From positions 1,302,001 through 1,366,000 of the forward strand of contig NZ_FOJF01000003.1 of NCBI RefSeq assembly GCF_900110995.1: a stretch of DNA of 64,000 nucleotides, read 5' to 3'. Below, one piece after another: positions 45,113-54,662 of the stretch. Source of the DNA: Chitinophaga sp. YR573. GTDB lineage: Bacteria > Bacteroidota > Bacteroidia > Chitinophagales > Chitinophagaceae. The position numbers and the translations under genes were made by a program. The notes under the pieces were generated by a model that saw only the letters and a list, made by a program, of their open reading frames with translations, ran no database searches and had not been told where the DNA came from. Numbering within the stretch: the first letter of the stretch is position 1; each line of letters starts with the position of its first letter.

Positions 45113-45147
45113 ATAATAAATGCAAGTTAATAACTTGCATTTATTAT
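45113..45147 (-). terminator. Terminator of the TonB-receptor-like gene
   Basis: 16-bp perfect stem ATAATAAATGCAAGTT with AACTTGCATTTATTAT (45113-45128 and 45132-45147), three-base loop, with a TTTT stretch after it on the minus strand. It sits 8 bases after the receptor gene. Confidence 0.85.
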
Positions 45148-45155
45148 ATAATGTT

Positions 45156-47624
45156 TTAAATATCATTATTATTCTCCGGCTGATCCTCTTTCTTATTCTT
45201 TTTCTTCGCCGTTTCCATCTTCCCGAACCTCCATGACATATTCAACCGCAGTTCACGACTCGCTCTCTTCCTGTAATACTCCTGATCCGACAAGTCCGTA
45301 GTAGTATAAGAAAGTGTTCTATCAGTGTTAAATATATCATTCAAACCCAGGGATATAGCCAATGTACGTTTCTTCAAAAACTCCTTCCTTACCGCCATAT
45401 CCACACTGTATTTAGCAGCTCTTTCTCCCTGTGGCAATATCTGCTTCGACTCATAATTCCCCGTTACCTGCAAACTTAAATTATACGGCAGTTTGGTATT
45501 ACTGTTGATCTTACCAAACCAGGCAAATCCCTGGTTAGATAAATTACTCTGTAAATTCCCCGCATTGATCTTAGTTTGAAACAGGTTGAGGTTAGTCGTT
45601 ACATCCCAGTAACTTGTGATCTGATCACGTACTGTAAACTCAGCTCCATAAGCATTCCGCGTATCCGCATTTACAGGATAAGTCAAGACCACTTTCTGAG
45701 ATTGCCCATTAATCGTCAACACCGTATCTGTAGAGAAATCAGTAATCGCATTATTCGTATTTCTATAATAAAGTGATACTAAAACATTATGCTTCTTATT
45801 GAAATCCTTCAGATAACTCATCTCAAAAGAGTTGGTATACTCCGGTCTGAGTGCCGGATTACCACGGCTCGCACTCTGCGCACTATATTGAAGATCCGGC
45901 AGCAGATCCCTGAACCATGGACGTCTCACACGACGACTATAATTCAACTGCACCTCATGATCTCCTTTAAACTTCTGGGAAAGGAATAAGCTGGGAAACA
46001 AGCTGATAGGATATTTTATCTCATAATTGTTTTTACCAATACTTTTCATCTCTCCGTTATAGTTAGACTGCTCCGCACGTAAACCCGCCATGTATCCAAA
46101 GCTACCCGCACTACCGGTATAACTTACATAAGCTGCATTGATCGTTTCACGATAATGATAATCATTGGAAAGAGAAGAGTCTAAAACATAATCACCGGAA
46201 GAGAAATCTTTCCCCATAGTATTCAGCTTATTATTGAAAATACGGCTGGTAGTACGTAACCCCGCTTCCAGTTTAGAAGTCTCTGAAAAAGGATTCACAT
46301 AATCAATCTGGCCGGTCAGGTAAGTGGTATTTCCTTTACCAACACCATAACGGGTCTCTGGCTGATTAGGCGTATCAATGGCTACATGGTCCATCGTATA
46401 ATACTGAAGATCATAGTTAGAACCATCTTTACTGGTAGCATAGTTATAAGTGAAATCACCGGTCAGTTCATGCCCCTGTCTGGCAAAAGTATGTTTGTAA
46501 CCCATCTGGGTTGTATAGTTACGCCAGCTATGTGTACCATTATCTATACCGGTACCAAAACGTACCTGCTGTTGTTGCTCGTTTAAATTATATAAAGTGA
46601 GATTACTGTAATCATTAAAATCTCCTCCCATAATTCCCTGGGAAATACTGATAGTATTCCGGTTATCAGCAAACCAGTCAAACCCTATACGTCCAAACTG
46701 GAACTTCCTCGTATTATCGCCATTATTGTACTGGTCCAGGTAAGTGGTCGTATCCGTACCAATATTCTTACGGAACAAATGTGAATTGGTAGCACCTTTA
46801 CGGGTCCTCATATTCCAGCTCAGGGAAACAGCATATTTCTCACGGCGAACGTTCAGATCTAAACCGCCATTCACACCACCCAGAGTAGAAACACCTGCAC
46901 TTACCTGTCCGTTAATCCCCGCTTTCCTGTTCTTTTTCAATACGATATTGAGGATACCGCTCACACCTTCCGCATCATATTTCGCTGAGGGATTAGTCAC
47001 CACCTCTATATTGGCGATGGCATCTGCAGGGATCTGATCCAATGTAAGCGTGGTAGGACGCCCATCCACAAATATAGTAGGCGTACCATTTCTTACACTC
47101 ACATTACCGTCTATATCCACACTCACAGATGGCACCTGTTTCAACACATCAGTAGCCGTACCGCCAATACTTGACAGGCTCTTTTCTACATTAAAGACAC
47201 GTTTGTCAATTGCCATAGTATAAGCAGGTTTTTCACCCACAATTTCCACCCCGGCCAGCGACCTTACATTTGCCTTCAGTTTGATATTCCCAACATCAAT
47301 ACTATTAGTTTTAGCGTTGAGGCTAACTGTTTTATAAACGGTTTCATATCCTATGAAATTTACCTTCACCAGGTACTTGCCAAAGGCTACCTCAGGAAAA
47401 TTGAAGTCTCCGTTTGTTTTAGATAACATCCCCGTAAGTGTAGTTGAATCGGCAGAACGTAATATAGATACGGACGCATATTCTACCGGGGCATTGGTTT
47501 GTGCATCCACCAGTTTTCCGTATAGAACACCGGTCTCCACCGGTTTAGACCCTGATTGCTGGGCATAGGAGTGAAAAAAGAATGATAATGTCATTCCCAA
47601 ACATAAAGTGACAACTTTCTGCAT
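45156..47624 (-). CDS. TonB-dependent-receptor-like outer-membrane protein
   Basis: 822 residues with a signal peptide. The order is: CarboxypepD_reg-like domain (about 33-115, GKLVDAQTNAPVEYASVSI), plug domain (about 135-235, ending SGILNIVLKKN) and a long 22-strand-type outer barrel (OMP_b-brl_3 group) to a charged tail. The plug lacks a clear TonB box at the start, usual for this subgroup. No SusD partner gene is adjacent, so it is not a glycan-uptake pair; a role in peptide, metal or folding functions is possible. Confidence 0.9.
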   Translation of the reverse strand: MQKVVTLCLGMTLSFFFHSYAQQSGSKPVETGVLYGKLVDAQTNAPVEYASVSILRSADSTTLTGMLSKTNGDFNFPEVAFGKYLVKVNFIGYETVYKTVSLNAKTNSIDVGNIKLKANVRSLAGVEIVGEKPAYTMAIDKRVFNVEKSLSSIGGTATDVLKQVPSVSVDIDGNVSVRNGTPTIFVDGRPTTLTLDQIPADAIANIEVVTNPSAKYDAEGVSGILNIVLKKNRKAGINGQVSAGVSTLGGVNGGLDLNVRREKYAVSLSWNMRTRKGATNSHLFRKNIGTDTTTYLDQYNNGDNTRKFQFGRIGFDWFADNRNTISISQGIMGGDFNDYSNLTLYNLNEQQQQVRFGTGIDNGTHSWRNYTTQMGYKHTFARQGHELTGDFTYNYATSKDGSNYDLQYYTMDHVAIDTPNQPETRYGVGKGNTTYLTGQIDYVNPFSETSKLEAGLRTTSRIFNNKLNTMGKDFSSGDYVLDSSLSNDYHYRETINAAYVSYTGSAGSFGYMAGLRAEQSNYNGEMKSIGKNNYEIKYPISLFPSLFLSQKFKGDHEVQLNYSRRVRRPWFRDLLPDLQYSAQSASRGNPALRPEYTNSFEMSYLKDFNKKHNVLVSLYYRNTNNAITDFSTDTVLTINGQSQKVVLTYPVNADTRNAYGAEFTVRDQITSYWDVTTNLNLFQTKINAGNLQSNLSNQGFAWFGKINSNTKLPYNLSLQVTGNYESKQILPQGERAAKYSVDMAVRKEFLKKRTLAISLGLNDIFNTDRTLSYTTTDLSDQEYYRKRASRELRLNMSWRFGKMETAKKKNKKEDQPENNNDI

Positions 47625-47699
47625 GATTCAAAATACTTTTCTAAAGTGAGCCTGTAACGGTATTAAAAGTAATAGTAATTGGAAAAAGAAAACACGACT

Positions 47700-47734
47700 T
47701 TTGGATGAATGGCGGTAAGGGTTCTGTATCTTTG
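47700..47734 (+). promoter_or_regulatory. Promoter of the DUF695 gene
   Basis: TTTG (47700-47703), 23 bases, then TATCTTTG (47727-47734) followed by C. This fits the Bacteroidota -33/-7 consensus. It lies inside the 5' extension of the open frame (which could start at 47709), so it supports the ATG at 47766 as the true start. Confidence 0.7.
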
Positions 47735-47765
47735 CAAGCTCTGTTATTTTCCGAATCAATGCTTT

Positions 47766-48527
47766 ATGCCAAACGACTACCGACCGGACTGGGACATTTA
47801 TACCTGTCACATAGAAGATAATCCAGCTATTATTGGACTGGATCTTGACTTACGGCGTTTCGCTCCTCTCAATAATAAACCATTCGCGGTACACATTTCT
47901 GTATACCTTAATGACCCGCGGCCTGACGGCTTTCCAAAAGGAACAGAGTTTGAAATATTAGGGGAGATAGAAGACCACCTGGTACAACAGTTAGAATTAA
48001 CCTTACACGCCCATTTTGCCGGCCGGACCATCTCCGCCGGTGTTCGTGATTTCTACTTTTATACTGCCGATCCCTTACTCCACGATAAATTTATCACAGA
48101 TGCCATGACCCGCTTTCCCGGGTATAAATATGACTATGGAGTAAAAGAAGATAAAAACTGGGAACTGTACTTCGACTTCCTCTTTCCGGATATCCAGGAA
48201 TTTCAGCGCATACAGAACCGCAAAGTGTTGCGTACGCTGAAACAACAGGGGGATATCCCGGAAAAAGAACGGCATATCGATCACTGGATCTTCTTCAGCA
48301 CCGAAGCCGACAGGGACCGGTACTGGAAAACGATCCAGTCTCAAAGATTTACAGTAGAAGGCTGGCCCCTGGAAAAAGATGGAGAGCTGCCCTACGGATT
48401 ACAGATTTCCAGGAATGATAAAACCGACGAAGATAGTATTGATATAACAGTCATGTACTTATGGGAGTTAGCCCGTGAAATGAATGCACGTTATGATGGG
48501 TGGGAAACCGTAATTGTGGCACAATAA
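47766..48527 (+). CDS. DUF695/RraB-domain protein
   Basis: 253 residues, cytosolic. The N-terminal half is DUF695 (DWDIYTCHIEDNPAIIGLDLDL) and the C-terminal half resembles the RNase E inhibitor RraB (ERHIDHWIFFSTEADRDRYW, then EDSIDITVMYLWELAREM). Whether it touches RNase E/G in Bacteroidota is unknown. The start is the ATG at 47766 because a promoter box lies between it and the longer in-frame start. A weak hairpin (GGGCAA/TTGCCC, 48558-48573) follows. Confidence 0.82.
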   Translation: MPNDYRPDWDIYTCHIEDNPAIIGLDLDLRRFAPLNNKPFAVHISVYLNDPRPDGFPKGTEFEILGEIEDHLVQQLELTLHAHFAGRTISAGVRDFYFYTADPLLHDKFITDAMTRFPGYKYDYGVKEDKNWELYFDFLFPDIQEFQRIQNRKVLRTLKQQGDIPEKERHIDHWIFFSTEADRDRYWKTIQSQRFTVEGWPLEKDGELPYGLQISRNDKTDEDSIDITVMYLWELAREMNARYDGWETVIVAQ

Positions 48528-48601
48528 TTAAGTACTTTATGAGTTGTTTCATTATAGGGGCAAGAAATTGCCCGTGATGATTCATTAATTTTTTTTAGAT
48601 T

Positions 48602-48651
48602 ACATACGAACTGTTACAACTGTTATGTATACTTTACGTATGTAAGTATAC
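48602..48651. promoter_or_regulatory. Repeat-rich upstream region: nested inverted and direct repeats
   Basis: GTATACTT (48627-48634) and AAGTATAC (48644-48651) form an 8-bp inverted repeat; ACATACG (48602-48608) and CGTATGT (48637-48643) form another; AACTGTTA occurs twice in tandem (48609, 48618). The layout, just upstream of an outer-membrane protein gene, suggests operator or hairpin function. Confidence 0.5.
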
Positions 48652-48677
48652 AGCCATCTTATTAGCTACCGGAAAGA

Positions 48678-50603
48678 GTGGAAACGTGTTTTAAAATATT
48701 ACCTGGTTTTGTAGTTTACTGTTGCCTGATGATGCTGTTCCATACCGCAAATGGGAAAGCTATATCCTCATACAGCTGTTACCAGGAGCAAGCACAACCT
48801 ACTGATACTGTACCTCCCAGACAGGCTTCGAAGGGCTGGTTAAAGCGGATGAGAGAATACCGCAACTCTATGCGGAACAAGCAATACCGCGATTCCGTTA
48901 TCCGCAAAGTAACCCGTCAGAACGTTCCCGAACCGGAACTTAATGATAGTATCATCAATAAAAGTGAGAAATACTTTACACCTTTCTCCGGAAGGGTGAT
49001 CCGCAATATTTACTACCGGAAGGTAAATGTATTCGGTCCGGATAACATCAGCGATACCACCTTCACCACCAGCATGAAACTGGTGCATTTTGCGAACCGA
49101 CTGCATTACAACTCAGAAGAGTGGGTAATCCGGCAATCCCTGTTCTTCCGGCGGAACGATACCATCAATCCTTTTGAACTGTCGGACAATGAGCGTTACC
49201 TGCGTAACCGTCCTTTCATATCAGATGCCCGTCTGTATATTATTAATGCTGCTGCCTCTCCGGATTCAGTAGACTTACTTGTGGTAACCAAGGATTTATT
49301 CGAATACGGCCTGGATCTTTCGGAGGTAACTCCCACAGCCTTAAGGACTTCCGTCACCAATAATAACCTGTTTGGGGCCGGACAGGGGTTAAGGATAGGT
49401 GCCGCATGGCATAATACCTACAATCCACCCTGGGGAACAGAGATAAGATATACCAAATACAATGCGCTGGGTACCTTCATAGATTTCAGTGCAGGGTATA
49501 CTGCCCTCAATAACTATAACCCTTTGGACTCCGGTGTATATGAGGGCGCTTATTACATCAGTCTGAACCGTCCTTTATACAGGAATGCGGCCAACTGGGT
49601 GGGAGGGATAGATCTGTCCCGACACTACTCTATCAATAACTTCGGTAGAACAGATACCTTTTACCGCGATTACCGCTACCAGGTCATCGACGTATGGGGT
49701 GGTTATAACTTCCTGAAACAGGACGACAGGAATGGGTCCCGCCGGCCAAACCTGGCATTCCTTGTCCGGCATAATAACCTGTTCTTTACAGAACCTCCGA
49801 AACAGGAGATGTTTAAGTTAAACCCGGTATACAACGACCGCCGTTTTTATCTGGCAGAAGCCATTGTTTTCAAACAGGACTTCTTCAAAACACATCAGTT
49901 CTTCGGTTTTGGCAGAACAGAGGATATTCCGCTGGGGTATTCCGCTTCCATTTCAGCAGGATGGCAGTCCTGGAATCACCGGCGAAGGGCTTATACTGGT
50001 CTGGAAGCTCAGAAATTCTGGACTACCCGTTTACAGGGAATCATCAATGCCAATGTAGGAGTAAGTACTTTCTGGCTGGATAATGTGGCAGAAGATCCGG
50101 TAATCCACGCAAAAGTGGAATATTACAGTCGCCTGTTCAAAATCAGGAAAGACGTGTTCCGCCAGTTTACTTCTATAGATTACCTGGGTAACGTAAATCC
50201 GTATCTCTACAGGCCATTGGATGCTAATAATGAAAACGGGGTATGGGGATATCGTGGGACCCTGATGAACGGTTACCAACGTTTGAACGTCAGATCTGAA
50301 ACAGTGTATTACAGTCCGCTGAAAATACTGGGCTTTAAATTCAACTTCTTCACGTCGGTGCAGGCTTCGCAGCTCACTTCTAAGAGTAATAATATCTTCA
50401 AGAACCCGATTTATACCGGTATCGGGTTTGGCTTCAGGGTAAAGAATGAGAATCTGGCAATTAATACGATCAAGGTCTCAGGTAACTATTACCCGAACCC
50501 ACCAGCCCCGGTAAAACCATTCTTCCTGGAAATCACAACGATCATCGATTTCCGTTTTGATATCTACGCCCTGAGGGCACCGGCTTTCCTCAATTTCAGG
50601 TAG
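48678..50603 (+). CDS. Outer-membrane barrel protein (BamA/surface-antigen-like)
   Basis: 641 residues. A signal-like N-terminus, then a POTRA-like region (FTPFSGRVIRNIYYRKVNVFGP) and a C-terminal beta-barrel with alternating aromatic strands ending FRFDIYALRAPAFLNFR. The start codon is a GTG at 48678; an in-frame ATG further in (about 48727) would shorten the signal peptide. The barrel family is common in Chitinophagaceae and of unknown cargo. Its last 8 bases overlap the end of the convergent YdeP-like gene. Confidence 0.78.
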   Translation: METCFKILPGFVVYCCLMMLFHTANGKAISSYSCYQEQAQPTDTVPPRQASKGWLKRMREYRNSMRNKQYRDSVIRKVTRQNVPEPELNDSIINKSEKYFTPFSGRVIRNIYYRKVNVFGPDNISDTTFTTSMKLVHFANRLHYNSEEWVIRQSLFFRRNDTINPFELSDNERYLRNRPFISDARLYIINAAASPDSVDLLVVTKDLFEYGLDLSEVTPTALRTSVTNNNLFGAGQGLRIGAAWHNTYNPPWGTEIRYTKYNALGTFIDFSAGYTALNNYNPLDSGVYEGAYYISLNRPLYRNAANWVGGIDLSRHYSINNFGRTDTFYRDYRYQVIDVWGGYNFLKQDDRNGSRRPNLAFLVRHNNLFFTEPPKQEMFKLNPVYNDRRFYLAEAIVFKQDFFKTHQFFGFGRTEDIPLGYSASISAGWQSWNHRRRAYTGLEAQKFWTTRLQGIINANVGVSTFWLDNVAEDPVIHAKVEYYSRLFKIRKDVFRQFTSIDYLGNVNPYLYRPLDANNENGVWGYRGTLMNGYQRLNVRSETVYYSPLKILGFKFNFFTSVQASQLTSKSNNIFKNPIYTGIGFGFRVKNENLAINTIKVSGNYYPNPPAPVKPFFLEITTIIDFRFDIYALRAPAFLNFR

Positions 50604-52902
50604 ACTTCTTAATCTTCAGGATTACCAGTTTGGAAGTAGGAGTATTGCTTTTATCCGCTACACTATTCAAAGGCACCAGTGCATTGGTCTCCGGGAAATA
50701 AGTAGCCGTACATTTTTCAGGAATATTATATTCCACTACGATGAATTTATGTACCACTCTTTCCGTTCCACCAAACTCATTATATAAATCCACTACATCT
50801 CCCGGTTGTAAACCGGCAGAAATAATATCTTTAATATTCATGAGGATCACCCTTCTTTCCTGGTAAATCCCCCGGTAGCGGTCATCCAGCCCATAAATAG
50901 TTGTATTAAACTGATCATGGCTCCGGATCGTCATCATCATAAACTCATCTGCCGCCAGCTGTTGTGTCGTCACATCTGCCACATTAAAGTGTGCCTTCCC
51001 TGTTTTGGTATTAAAGCGTCCTTCTCTGGCGCCATTAGGCAGGTAAAACCCACCCGGATGTCTCACCCTTTCATTATAATTATCAAATCCCGGGATCACC
51101 TTTTCTATATCTTCCCTGATATGATCATAATGCTGACTATACCTTTCCCAGTTCACAAGGGATTTGCTTCCCAGCGTTGCCTGTGCAAGTTGGCATACAA
51201 TAGCAGGCTCACTTAACAAATGTTCGGACACAGGTTTCAGATTACCCTTGGACATCTGTACCACACCCATGGAATTCTCGCAGGTAACAAACTGCTTTTC
51301 TCCATTAATAATATCCTCATCACTGCGTCCGTAACAAGGCAGGATAATCGCCTCTTTACCGTGCACCAGATGACTGCGGTTCAGTTTAGTGGACACATGT
51401 ACCGTCAGATCACAGTTACGGAGTGCCTGTGCTGTTACTTCCGTATCCGGAGTGGCGGAGAGGAAATTCCCGCCCATCGCAAAGAATACTTTTCCCTTTC
51501 CATCCCGCATAGCTTTGATAGCAGATACTGTATCAAATCCATGCTCCCGTGGCGGTTCAAATCCATATACTTTCTGAATAGCGTTCAATAATTGCTCGGA
51601 TGGCCTTTCGAAGATGCCCATAGTACGGTCGCCCTGTACATTACTATGCCCGCGGACCGGACAGGTACCCGCTCCGGGTTTGCCGATACTACCTTTCAGC
51701 AGCAACAGGTTCACCACTTCTTTAATAGTGTCCACCGCATTTTTATGCTGGGTAAGCCCCATCGCCCAACAGGTAATGATCTTCTTTTTATGCATGATGG
51801 CCTTTGCCGCCAGCTCTATCTGTTCCAGCGGCACACCACAATCAATCACTAATTGTGAAAGGTCCTGTTGCCTTAAATGCGCAATATATTCCGCATACCC
51901 CAACGTATCAGCAGCAATAAATTCCGCATCGAAGACCGTCCCGGGATGTTTATCTTCTTCCTGTAACAACAGTAGGGTCAATGCCTTTAGCAATGCAAGA
52001 TCTCCATTGATCTTTACCTGCAGGAAAATATCAGTAAGATGAGTTTTAATATTGAGGAATCCCTTTACCGTTTGCGGGTTCAGGAAATTGAGCAATCCTG
52101 TTTCATGTAATGGATTAACCGCAATGATAGTAGCGCCATTAGCTTTTGCTTTCTGTAAAGCACTCAGCATACGGGGATGATTGGTACCTGGATTTTGTCC
52201 CAGGACGATGATCACCTCTGCCATATATAAATCATCTAACGTAACAGAACCTTTCCCTATGCCAAGGGATTCTCCCAGGGCCACACCACTGGATTCATGG
52301 CACATATTGGAACAGTCGGGCATATTGTTCGTACCATATTCCCGTACGAACAACTGGTATAAATAAGCAGCCTCATTGCTGGTCCTTCCCGAAGTATAAA
52401 AAATAGCTTCATTAGGAGAAGACAATGCATTCAGATGACCGGCAATTTTTTTAAAGGCTTTCTCCCAGCTGATAGGCTGATAATGTGTAGCACCTTCCGG
52501 CAGATAAACCGGTTCTGCCACCCTTCCTTTTTTCCCTATTTCAAAATCCGTTAACTCTGCCAGGCCGGCCACACTATTTTCTGCAAAGAAAGAAGCCGTC
52601 AGCTTTTTACTGGTAGCCTCTTCGGCCACCGCCTTTGCACCGTTCTCACAGTACTCTCCAAGAGAAGAGCGGTCATCATCAGGATCAGGCCAGGCACAAC
52701 CAGGGCAATCAAATCCATCTTTCTGGTTTAATTTAATGAGTGCCTTAAACCCACGTGCAGCATCCATTTCTTCCAGGATATGTTTAGCGCTGGATATCAC
52801 TGCCGGTATACCTGCTGCTGTTGTTTTAGGCTTCCCCAGTCTTAAATCGCCTGTAAATTTCTCCGGGTTCTCCGCGTTGGGAACAATTGATGCTTTAGCC
52901 AT
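50596..52902 (-). CDS. FdhF/YdeP family molybdopterin oxidoreductase
   Basis: 768-residue molybdopterin-bis-MGD enzyme of the YdeP branch (formate-dehydrogenase-H relative). An N-terminal region contains DGFDCPGCAWPDPDD, then the molybdopterin domains (YTSGRTSNEAAYLYQLFVRE, CSNMCHESSG, EVIIVLGQNPGTNHPRML) and the C-terminal dinucleotide-binding domain. The N-terminal cysteines lack a full 4Fe-4S set. YdeP-type proteins are linked to acid and redox stress; the electron partner is unknown. It follows fdhD by 2 bases. Confidence 0.9.
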   Translation of the reverse strand: MAKASIVPNAENPEKFTGDLRLGKPKTTAAGIPAVISSAKHILEEMDAARGFKALIKLNQKDGFDCPGCAWPDPDDDRSSLGEYCENGAKAVAEEATSKKLTASFFAENSVAGLAELTDFEIGKKGRVAEPVYLPEGATHYQPISWEKAFKKIAGHLNALSSPNEAIFYTSGRTSNEAAYLYQLFVREYGTNNMPDCSNMCHESSGVALGESLGIGKGSVTLDDLYMAEVIIVLGQNPGTNHPRMLSALQKAKANGATIIAVNPLHETGLLNFLNPQTVKGFLNIKTHLTDIFLQVKINGDLALLKALTLLLLQEEDKHPGTVFDAEFIAADTLGYAEYIAHLRQQDLSQLVIDCGVPLEQIELAAKAIMHKKKIITCWAMGLTQHKNAVDTIKEVVNLLLLKGSIGKPGAGTCPVRGHSNVQGDRTMGIFERPSEQLLNAIQKVYGFEPPREHGFDTVSAIKAMRDGKGKVFFAMGGNFLSATPDTEVTAQALRNCDLTVHVSTKLNRSHLVHGKEAIILPCYGRSDEDIINGEKQFVTCENSMGVVQMSKGNLKPVSEHLLSEPAIVCQLAQATLGSKSLVNWERYSQHYDHIREDIEKVIPGFDNYNERVRHPGGFYLPNGAREGRFNTKTGKAHFNVADVTTQQLAADEFMMMTIRSHDQFNTTIYGLDDRYRGIYQERRVILMNIKDIISAGLQPGDVVDLYNEFGGTERVVHKFIVVEYNIPEKCTATYFPETNALVPLNSVADKSNTPTSKLVILKIKKST

Positions 52903-52904
52903 AA

Positions 52905-53708
52905 TTAAACGGTTATTCTTTCTTCTCCTGTATAAATATTAAATCGTTGCTGGCGTAAAAAACCTACCAGTGTAATATCCCATTCATGGGCCATTTTCAC
53001 CGCCATACTGGAGGGCGCACCTACTGCGGCAATTATTTTAATCCCTGCCATGGCAGCCTTCTGTATCAGCTCAAATCCTGCACGTCCACTCAGTAATAAT
53101 ATATAATTATGCAGCGGAAAAAGTTTCTCCTGCATGGCAGTTCCCACTAGTTTATCCACTGCATTGTGCCTGCCAATATCTTCCCGCATAATCAATAAAT
53201 TCCCTTCATTATCAAACAGTGCAGACGCATGTAAACCACCGGTATCTTCAAACACAGCCTGTTGCTTACGTAATAGTCCAGGTAACTTCAACAGCAAAGA
53301 AGCCCTGCATTGTATCTCAGTTGCTGCTATATTCACTGGTGCATAAATAGCCGTGATCTCTGTTTTTCCACACACGCCACAACCAGAATTTGCAAAGAAA
53401 TTTCGTTGGGCAGGCTGTAACAGAGGCACCACGTTTTTCTGTAGTGTAACGGTAGCTATATTATCCGCATAATTAATCTCCGCTATATCATCCACAGATG
53501 TAATAATTCCTTCTGTAAAAAGAAACCCCGCTGCCAGTTCCTGGTCCTGTCCGGGAGTACGCATGGTCACCGTAATACTTTGTTGCTGGCCCCCGTGTAC
53601 CAGTCTGATTTCCAGTGGTTCTTCCGCTGCAAGGGCATCTTCTGTATCAGTAACAAGTGTATCTTGCACTCTTGTTATACGTGTGTAGGAAACGGCCGGA
53701 TTTAACAT
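52905..53708 (-). CDS. fdhD: Formate dehydrogenase accessory sulfurtransferase FdhD
   Basis: 267 residues. The sulfur-transfer loop NSGCGVCG carries Cys110 and Cys113, and EDIGRHNAVDKLVG is the second family block, followed by LLLSGRAGFELIQKAAMAGI. FdhD passes sulfur from a cysteine desulfurase to the Mo-bis-MGD cofactor of the FdhF-type enzyme. It lies 2 bases upstream of the YdeP-like gene, the expected client. Confidence 0.95.
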   Translation of the reverse strand: MLNPAVSYTRITRVQDTLVTDTEDALAAEEPLEIRLVHGGQQQSITVTMRTPGQDQELAAGFLFTEGIITSVDDIAEINYADNIATVTLQKNVVPLLQPAQRNFFANSGCGVCGKTEITAIYAPVNIAATEIQCRASLLLKLPGLLRKQQAVFEDTGGLHASALFDNEGNLLIMREDIGRHNAVDKLVGTAMQEKLFPLHNYILLLSGRAGFELIQKAAMAGIKIIAAVGAPSSMAVKMAHEWDITLVGFLRQQRFNIYTGEERITV

Positions 53709-53775
53709 AGTTAAAGTTACGTAAAGAATGGCATCAAATTTTCAGTACATTAGGCACAAATAAAAAACCTCATAT

Positions 53776-54627
53776 ATGCGCTGGAACGACCGTAGATTAA
53801 GCGATAATGTAGAAGACCGCCGTGGTGGCGGTGGTATGCGAACTTTAGGTGTGGGCGGAGGTATAGGCGGTGTTATCATCGTCGTACTGGCCCTGTTGTT
53901 TAACCGGAATCCCCAGCAGGTACTGCAACAGGTACAGCAGGGGAGTGGCGGAACTACCCAATCTGAGAAAGTGACGGCCAATAGTGATGAAAATGCGCGT
54001 TTTGCTTCCACAGTGCTCGCAGATACGGAAGACGTGTGGACCAAGCTCTTTAACGACATGCATAAGCACTATCAGGACCCCGGCATGGTGATCTACAGCG
54101 ATATGGACCAATCTGGTTGTGGCTCTGCCCAGGCTGCAATGGGACCATTCTATTGCCCCGCAGATGAAAAGGTATACCTCGATCTTTCCTTCTTTAACGA
54201 GATGGAACAACGCTTCCATGTAGTAGGCGATTTTGCGATGGCATACGTAATCGCTCACGAAGTGGGCCATCACGTACAGAACCTTCTGGGCATTACCAAA
54301 AAGATGGATGCCATGCGTTCCCGCCTGAGTGAAGAAGAATATAATAAATTGTCCGTGAAACTGGAATTACAGGCTGATTTCCTGGCAGGCGTGTGGGCCC
54401 ATCACGCACAAAAAATGCAGAATATCCTGGAAGAGGGTGATATAGAAGAAGCGCTAAACGCTGCCAGTGCAGTAGGGGATGATAAACTGCAGAAAGCTGC
54501 CCAGGGGTATGTTGTACCGGATGCCTTTACACATGGTACTTCTGCACAACGTATGCACTGGTTCAAAAAAGGATTTGAAAGTGGAGATATTAAAGACGGA
54601 GATACATTCAACTCATCAGAATTATAA
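53776..54627 (+). CDS. YpfJ/KPN_02809-type neutral zinc metallopeptidase
   Basis: 283 residues. A positively charged start (MRWNDRRLSDNVEDRRGGG), a glycine-rich hydrophobic membrane segment (about 27-43) and a periplasmic-type peptidase domain with HEVGHHVQNLLG (His about 162 and 166), plus a downstream ELQADFLAGVWA metal-site region. It is a bacterial zinc protease of unknown substrate. The terminator that follows is shared with the convergent histidine kinase. Confidence 0.92.
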   Translation: MRWNDRRLSDNVEDRRGGGGMRTLGVGGGIGGVIIVVLALLFNRNPQQVLQQVQQGSGGTTQSEKVTANSDENARFASTVLADTEDVWTKLFNDMHKHYQDPGMVIYSDMDQSGCGSAQAAMGPFYCPADEKVYLDLSFFNEMEQRFHVVGDFAMAYVIAHEVGHHVQNLLGITKKMDAMRSRLSEEEYNKLSVKLELQADFLAGVWAHHAQKMQNILEEGDIEEALNAASAVGDDKLQKAAQGYVVPDAFTHGTSAQRMHWFKKGFESGDIKDGDTFNSSEL

Positions 54628-54630
54628 ATA

Positions 54631-54662
54631 AAAAAAGCTGACTCATTCGGGTCAGCTTTTTT
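54631..54662. terminator. Bidirectional intrinsic terminator
   Basis: AAAAAAGCTGAC with GTCAGCTTTTTT (54631-54642 and 54651-54662), eight-base loop. It has A-run/T-run arms in both directions and contains the stop codon of the minus-strand kinase (54652-54654). Confidence 0.93.

Noticed and set aside
45156..47624. TonB-receptor gene considered as part of a SusC/SusD glycan-uptake locus
   Set aside because: No SusD-like lipoprotein, glycoside hydrolase or sigma/anti-sigma pair is adjacent, and the barrel type is not SusC.
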